Below the pieces are notes generated by a model. The model made no database searches, was not told the DNA's origin, and saw only the letters and a program-made list of their open reading frames with translations. A program made the translations under genes and the position numbers. A stretch of DNA of 39,974 nucleotides, taken from the IMG/VR virus record IMGVR_UViG_3300046796_000521, positions 1 through 39,974 of that record; one strand, given 5' to 3'. Shown here one piece after another: positions 36,198-39,974 of the stretch (position 1 is its first letter; each line of letters starts with the position of its first letter). Origin of the DNA: a virus.

Positions 36198-37709
36198 CTA
36201 CGCCGGCGGCGGGGCAGCGGGCGTTTGCCGCGGCGGCGGTTGGCCGCCCTGGCGGACGAGCGCGGCCAGCGGGTCCTGCTGCTGCTGGGTCTCGCGCATC
36301 GCCATCACCCGCTCCACCTCGGTCTGCGACAGCCCGTAGCGTTCGGCGATCCAGGCGAACGGGAAGCCGATCGTCTGCAGCTTCAGCAGCGCGTCGACCA
36401 GCTGGGCCTCGGAGTGGTTCGCGGCATCCTTCCACTCGACGACTCCAAACCGGGCCTTGTCGGCCAGGCCGGCGTTGCCGCGCACCAGCGCGTACCGCTG
36501 GAAGACGCCACGGACCGGCGGGGTCAGGAACAGCTGCATCTCCTCGACCTTTTTGACCAGCCCCGTCTCGGCCGCCTGAATACCGTCGGCGGAGACGTTG
36601 ACCAGGCCCTTCCCGAGCACCATGTAGTGCGGCGGCGTCCGGGTCTGCGCGGCCACGTGCGTCACCGCGGTCTCGATGACGTTCGTGAAGACGTCCAGCT
36701 TCGCCGCGTCCCACTGGCCGATCTTCGCGTTCTCGCCGGTCAGCCACAGGATGCGATCCTGGGCGATCTTCTTGAGGTCCACGGCCTGCTCGCCGACCTT
36801 CTGACCCTGATCGTCCAGGATCGGGATCTTCGGCGGGTCCTGGCCCATCACCACCCGGGCAGGCATCGACGCGAAGTCGGCCGCCGCGAACAGGTACGCC
36901 CACAGCAGGTTGATCGCGTCCTGCATCGCCATCGTCCCGGCAATGTCCGACAGCGGCTCGCTGCCGAGCATCGGCCGGTTCGGCATCTCGACGATCGGCA
37001 CAGCACCCATCGGGTTGACCAGCGGCCACGTGTCGTCGCCCGCGGGCTGCCGCGGCGCCCAGCCGCCCGCATCGACGGCGGGGATCAGGATGCCGGCCGG
37101 GGTGTAGAAGAACTCGCCGGCGCGGGTCGGCATGCCGAAGATCGGCTCTTTGCGGTCGACGTACGGGCGCTCGAACTTCCACACCTGATCGGCGGTGTAC
37201 AGCGTCGCGTACTCGTCGTCGCCGTCGTTCCAGGTCTTCAGCGCGGCCGTCGGCTGGCCAGGCTGCTCCGGGTCGTAGGCGACCGTCACCTGGTCGGCGC
37301 GTTCCCACGTCGAAACCGGGTCATCGTCGGGAGTGCCCCAGACCAGCACATACGAACGGCCCGTGATGATCGACGACAGCAGGCCCTGACTGCTCTGGGC
37401 CTCCATGTCGTTGGCCTGCCAGTCGCGCCACAGGCCCTTCTCCTCATCCGAGAGGGCCGGATCGTCATCGAGCCGGAACCCGGTCACCCGCAGCCGCTCG
37501 TTCGGGCTGTTCGCGACCGGCGAGCACCAGTTGTCGGAGAAATCCTTGTACCGCTGCGCGTTGTACTCCGACCACTTGTCGGAGGCGAACCGCAGCGGCT
37601 GCTTACCGCGGTAGTAGCCCTCGGCCTGGTGGATGAACCGGCGCCGCTGACCGATCTGCTCGTAGAGCTTCTTCGTCTGCTCGAGGGCCGCCTGGGCAGT
37701 GATGGCCAC
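36198..37709 (-). CDS. Portal protein
   Basis: 503 aa, GTG 37709. SPP1 gp6-like portal fold: HQAEGYYRGKQPLRFASDKW and KDFSDNWCSPVANSPNERL near the start, DAINLLWAYLFAAADFASMP, then KVGEQAVDLKKIAQDRILWL and the long helix with ADGIQAAETGLVKKVEEMQL. The C-terminus is Gln/Pro-rich. The portal forms the dodecameric vertex for DNA packaging. Confidence 0.9.
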   Translation of the reverse strand: MAITAQAALEQTKKLYEQIGQRRRFIHQAEGYYRGKQPLRFASDKWSEYNAQRYKDFSDNWCSPVANSPNERLRVTGFRLDDDPALSDEEKGLWRDWQANDMEAQSSQGLLSSIITGRSYVLVWGTPDDDPVSTWERADQVTVAYDPEQPGQPTAALKTWNDGDDEYATLYTADQVWKFERPYVDRKEPIFGMPTRAGEFFYTPAGILIPAVDAGGWAPRQPAGDDTWPLVNPMGAVPIVEMPNRPMLGSEPLSDIAGTMAMQDAINLLWAYLFAAADFASMPARVVMGQDPPKIPILDDQGQKVGEQAVDLKKIAQDRILWLTGENAKIGQWDAAKLDVFTNVIETAVTHVAAQTRTPPHYMVLGKGLVNVSADGIQAAETGLVKKVEEMQLFLTPPVRGVFQRYALVRGNAGLADKARFGVVEWKDAANHSEAQLVDALLKLQTIGFPFAWIAERYGLSQTEVERVMAMRETQQQQDPLAALVRQGGQPPPRQTPAAPPPA

Positions 37710-37721
37710 GCGGCCCTCCTT

Positions 37722-39347
37722 TCAAGCGCTGTAGGCGTAGGCCTCGGCCGTCGTTGTCCAGCCGCCGGCCGCCGTGACGTCGCCGGCGGCTTCGTGGGCG
37801 AGGATCGAGCAGATCGCCAGGTCGATCTTCTGGGTCTGTGACGGCTTGCCCAGCACGTACCGCAGGTTCGGGCGGGCCAGCTTGCGGGCGTTACGGATGT
37901 GCGTGGCGACCATGGCGTTGCCGTCGTGGGCGAAGCCGGTGTCAGCCTTCACCACGTCGGTGTGCAGCCGGACCGCCGCCGCGTGCATCTGGTTGAGCCG
38001 GTAGGTCTCCCAGCGCAGCACGACCTTCTCGCCGTACCGCTCGGCCCACTCGTCGAGCTCGGTTTTCCAGCCCGGCGGGTCCGCGTACATCCTGACCACC
38101 GAGTACCGGGCGAAGATCTCCTCGACCGCCGCCGCGACCTCGAGGCGGGGCACCTGCCCGGAGAACTCGGCCGGATTCCAGACCGCCGGCCGCCGGTCGG
38201 GGCCGTACGTCGGGGTGAACTGGTAGCCGTCGCCGGTCTCGGCGCGGATCCCGGTCCAGTCGTCGACGTCCGAGCCGTCGAAGCCGAGCACGATCATGGT
38301 CCCGGGCGGCACTGCGCGCGACGCCGCCCGGGCGTCCCACGAATTACCCTCCAGCCACGATCCGGCGCCGTAGACGATCCGGTTGCCGAAGAACCGCTCG
38401 GCCTGCCCGATGTCCCGGTGCGCCAGGTCGGCGGCCTCGGCCTCGATCGAGTCGAGGTCGATGTGCCCGCCGCGGGACTTCAGGCTGTCGCCGTAGACGA
38501 TTCGGTGGATCTTCCGCCGCTCGACCTTGTTGCCGTACGACAAGTTCGCCGGAGCCTGCACGAAGTCCCGGTTGATGTCCGTGGCCGGCGACTCGAAGGC
38601 GAGTTGCGCCACCGACGCCTCCGCCGGGTCCCAGCCGTTCGTCGTCAACGCCGCTCGGCCACCCATGCCGGCGAGGCCGCGGTACTGGGTGTCGGCGACC
38701 TTGAGCATCTTGTTGGTCGCGTTCCACAGCCCGACCTCGTCCTGCGGGACGAACGTGACGCGCTGGCCGAGGCGGGACTGGGCGCTCGAGGTGACCGTGT
38801 CGACCCGCCCGCCGCCCGGCAGCCGGATGAACTCCTCACCGGTGCGCGGGATCAGCTCGGCCAGCGGCCCGTACTCGATCATCGGCCGGAGCGCGCCGTA
38901 GATGTTGTCGGTCTGCTCCTCGGACAGCGCCGTGATCTGGATCAGCGGCGTCGACCAGGCTCGGCCCATCGGCTCGCCCGGCTCGTACTCGTAGATGAAG
39001 CCGCAGCCGCAGCCGTGATCGCGGCAGTCGTAGACCTCGCCGCCCTCGGCCCAGCCGTCGAACAGCACCGGCCCGACGCCCTCGGCGCAGACCTGAGCTG
39101 CCGTGAGCGGGCCTTTGCCCCACTTCTGCGGGCGGACCAGCAGCGAGCGCCGGAAACGGAACGCAGGGGCGAGCTGACCGATCCGAGCGGTCGGCTTCAG
39201 CTCGTAGTGCCGGTCGAAGTACGTGAGTTGCTCGTCGTAGAGCCGGAACGGCTTCCCGCGGTCGTCCCGGTCCGGGATGACGCAGTGCGCTTCGATCCAG
39301 CAGGCGATGAGCGGGCCGAGAGACTGCCTACTGGCCGGCGGCGGCAC
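37722..39347 (-). CDS. terL: Terminase large subunit
   Basis: 541 aa, GTG 39347, overlapping terS by 20 nt. The ATPase domain has an unusual Walker A, RPQKWGKGP (72-80), where Gly replaces the usual Ser/Thr, and Walker B VTFVPQDE (D203, E204). Residues 104-124 insert a Cys/His patch (YDCRDHGCGCGF). The nuclease domain has GFDGSDVDDWTGI, YADPPGWKTELDEW and a final Asp in KIDLAICSIL. It powers DNA packaging and cuts the genome. Confidence 0.92.
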   Translation of the reverse strand: MPPPASRQSLGPLIACWIEAHCVIPDRDDRGKPFRLYDEQLTYFDRHYELKPTARIGQLAPAFRFRRSLLVRPQKWGKGPLTAAQVCAEGVGPVLFDGWAEGGEVYDCRDHGCGCGFIYEYEPGEPMGRAWSTPLIQITALSEEQTDNIYGALRPMIEYGPLAELIPRTGEEFIRLPGGGRVDTVTSSAQSRLGQRVTFVPQDEVGLWNATNKMLKVADTQYRGLAGMGGRAALTTNGWDPAEASVAQLAFESPATDINRDFVQAPANLSYGNKVERRKIHRIVYGDSLKSRGGHIDLDSIEAEAADLAHRDIGQAERFFGNRIVYGAGSWLEGNSWDARAASRAVPPGTMIVLGFDGSDVDDWTGIRAETGDGYQFTPTYGPDRRPAVWNPAEFSGQVPRLEVAAAVEEIFARYSVVRMYADPPGWKTELDEWAERYGEKVVLRWETYRLNQMHAAAVRLHTDVVKADTGFAHDGNAMVATHIRNARKLARPNLRYVLGKPSQTQKIDLAICSILAHEAAGDVTAAGGWTTTAEAYAYSA

Positions 39348-39867
39348 TGCGGACCGCCTTCATCCGGTCCCTCGCGGTCGGCGCGTTCGGTTCGGTCTTC
39401 TCGGCGCGCTTCTCGGCCAGCTGGTCGGCGACGATCCGCCAGCCGTTCTCCTTCAGCCCGGCCGGCGTCAGCCCGATCTGGTCGGCGAAGCGGTGCAGCG
39501 AGTTCTTATCGGCCGCAGTGGCGTCACCGGCCTCGCAGACGGCGTGTGTGCGTACCCAGAGCGCGATGGCCTGCCAGCGCCAGGACTCGGCGGCCCAGGC
39601 AGCGGCCTGCGGGGTGCTCCAAGCCCACGCCCACAGCTCGACCTCACGCTCGCGGCGCGCCTCGGTGGCCTCGGTGTCGAGGATCTTGTGACGGCCATCG
39701 TCGTCGAACCAGATGTCGTAGACCCTGGCGTCAGGCAACGGGAAGGCGGGAACGGCGCCGTTGTGACCCTCGGCCGGGAGGGCGGTGAAGGTGAGCCCGC
39801 GCTTCGCTGAGGTCAGAGAGTTCGGGTCGGGCGGCGGTCCGGACCGCGCGTGTCCGCCACTGGGCAT
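39328..39867 (-). CDS. terS: Terminase small subunit (P27-like)
   Basis: 179 aa, ATG 39867 with GGAG upstream. TFTALPAEGHNGAVPAFPL near the N-terminus, LWAWAWSTPQAAAWAAESW in the middle, and FADQIGLTPAGLKENGWRIV, all typical of P27-type small terminases of actinophages. It recognises the packaging site, probably in the adjoining 107 bp at the right edge of the window. Confidence 0.85.
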   Translation of the reverse strand: MPSGGHARSGPPPDPNSLTSAKRGLTFTALPAEGHNGAVPAFPLPDARVYDIWFDDDGRHKILDTEATEARREREVELWAWAWSTPQAAAWAAESWRWQAIALWVRTHAVCEAGDATAADKNSLHRFADQIGLTPAGLKENGWRIVADQLAEKRAEKTEPNAPTARDRMKAVRSAAAGQ

Positions 39868-39906
39868 TACGGATCATCTCCTCAACCGCCTTGCGCGGCA
39901 TCGGCT

Positions 39907-39929
39907 GGCCATCACGTTGCGTGATGGCC
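39907..39929. other. Perfect hairpin near genome end (cos/pac candidate)
   Basis: GGCCATCACG-TTG-CGTGATGGCC is a 10-bp perfect inverted repeat, 40 bp upstream of terS and 45 bp from the right window end. The surrounding 107 bp (39868-39974) carry no convincing gene. Place and symmetry suggest a terminase-binding (cos) element or a 5' UTR structure. Confidence 0.5.
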
Positions 39930-39974
39930 CTCGCGTGCGTGGGACGTTTTGACCCCACTGACCAGGGAGAGCCC

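Noticed and set aside
36165-39788. Long plus-strand frames (558 and 629 aa)
   Set aside because: Antisense to portal and terminase, whose motifs are unambiguous; composition typical of shadow frames.
39731-39958. 75-aa minus-strand frame upstream of terS (GTG start)
   Set aside because: Overlaps most of the N-terminal coding part of terS in another frame and becomes Arg/Pro-rich; no domain seen.
1-39974. CRISPR array, rRNA or insertion sequence
   Set aside because: No regularly spaced repeats with unique spacers, no rRNA-like stretches and no transposase motifs with terminal repeats were seen.
1-39974. Integrated prophage with host flanks
   Set aside because: The attachment site and integrase are in the middle, both ends carry phage genes that fit together as neighbours, and no host housekeeping gene is present.

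Overview
The window looks like one complete temperate siphophage genome of a GC-rich actinobacterium, written in reverse orientation and opened next to the terminase genes. No chromosomal host genes are visible. The phage attachment site lies intact in the middle of the sequence, between integrase and lysogeny genes, so this is the excised (virion or circular) form and not an integrated prophage. The host is placed in the Actinomycetota by base composition, frequent GTG starts, a tRNA-Thr(CGU) 3' half at attP, an actinobacterial-type SOS box and gene families common in actinophages. The genus cannot be read from the sequence.

Layout. (1) 16-9681, minus strand: a tightly packed early operon that starts at an excisionase-like gene. 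Most genes overlap by 4 nt (ATGA or GTGA). It encodes a RecA-like phage ATPase, a ParB-like protein, ArsR- and LuxR-type HTH proteins and many small, often Cys-rich proteins. Several genes are under 60 codons or use GTG starts. (2) 9682-11871, plus strand: repressor, tyrosine integrase, terminator, and an attP with a tRNA-Thr core, 32-bp arm repeats and phased CTGCAT boxes. (3) 11885-13866: small regulators, including two paralogous AlpA/MerR-like HTH genes and a repressor candidate for the next operon. (4) 13971-16995, plus strand: an operon resembling the transfer/spread genes of actinomycete plasmids and integrative elements: small membrane protein, DUF2637-like membrane protein with a C-terminal HTH, FtsK/TraB-like ATPase, membrane protein and a 41-aa protein, ending at a strong terminator. 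(5) 17114-20213: holin, endonuclease VII-like nuclease, RHH repressor with a 16-bp inverted operator, two membrane proteins and an endolysin. (6) 20223-39867, minus strand: the late operon. In transcription order it runs TerS, TerL, portal, MuF-like protein, scaffold, coat, head-tail connectors, major tail protein, frameshifted tail chaperones, tape measure (with a peptidase domain), minor tail proteins and lysis genes.

Logic. Early and late genes run on the minus strand. Lysogeny, transfer-like and small moron genes run on the plus strand. Several of these non-lytic genes (five on the plus strand plus the RHH repressor) have a -10-like hexamer 6-8 nt before the start codon, which suggests leaderless mRNAs made in the lysogen. 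Four convergent gene pairs share one CTAG/TTAG tetranucleotide as both stop codons.

The most unusual feature is a conjugation-type DNA translocase operon, with its own promoter and operators, inside a siphophage that otherwise shows no recognisable replication helicase, primase or polymerase.
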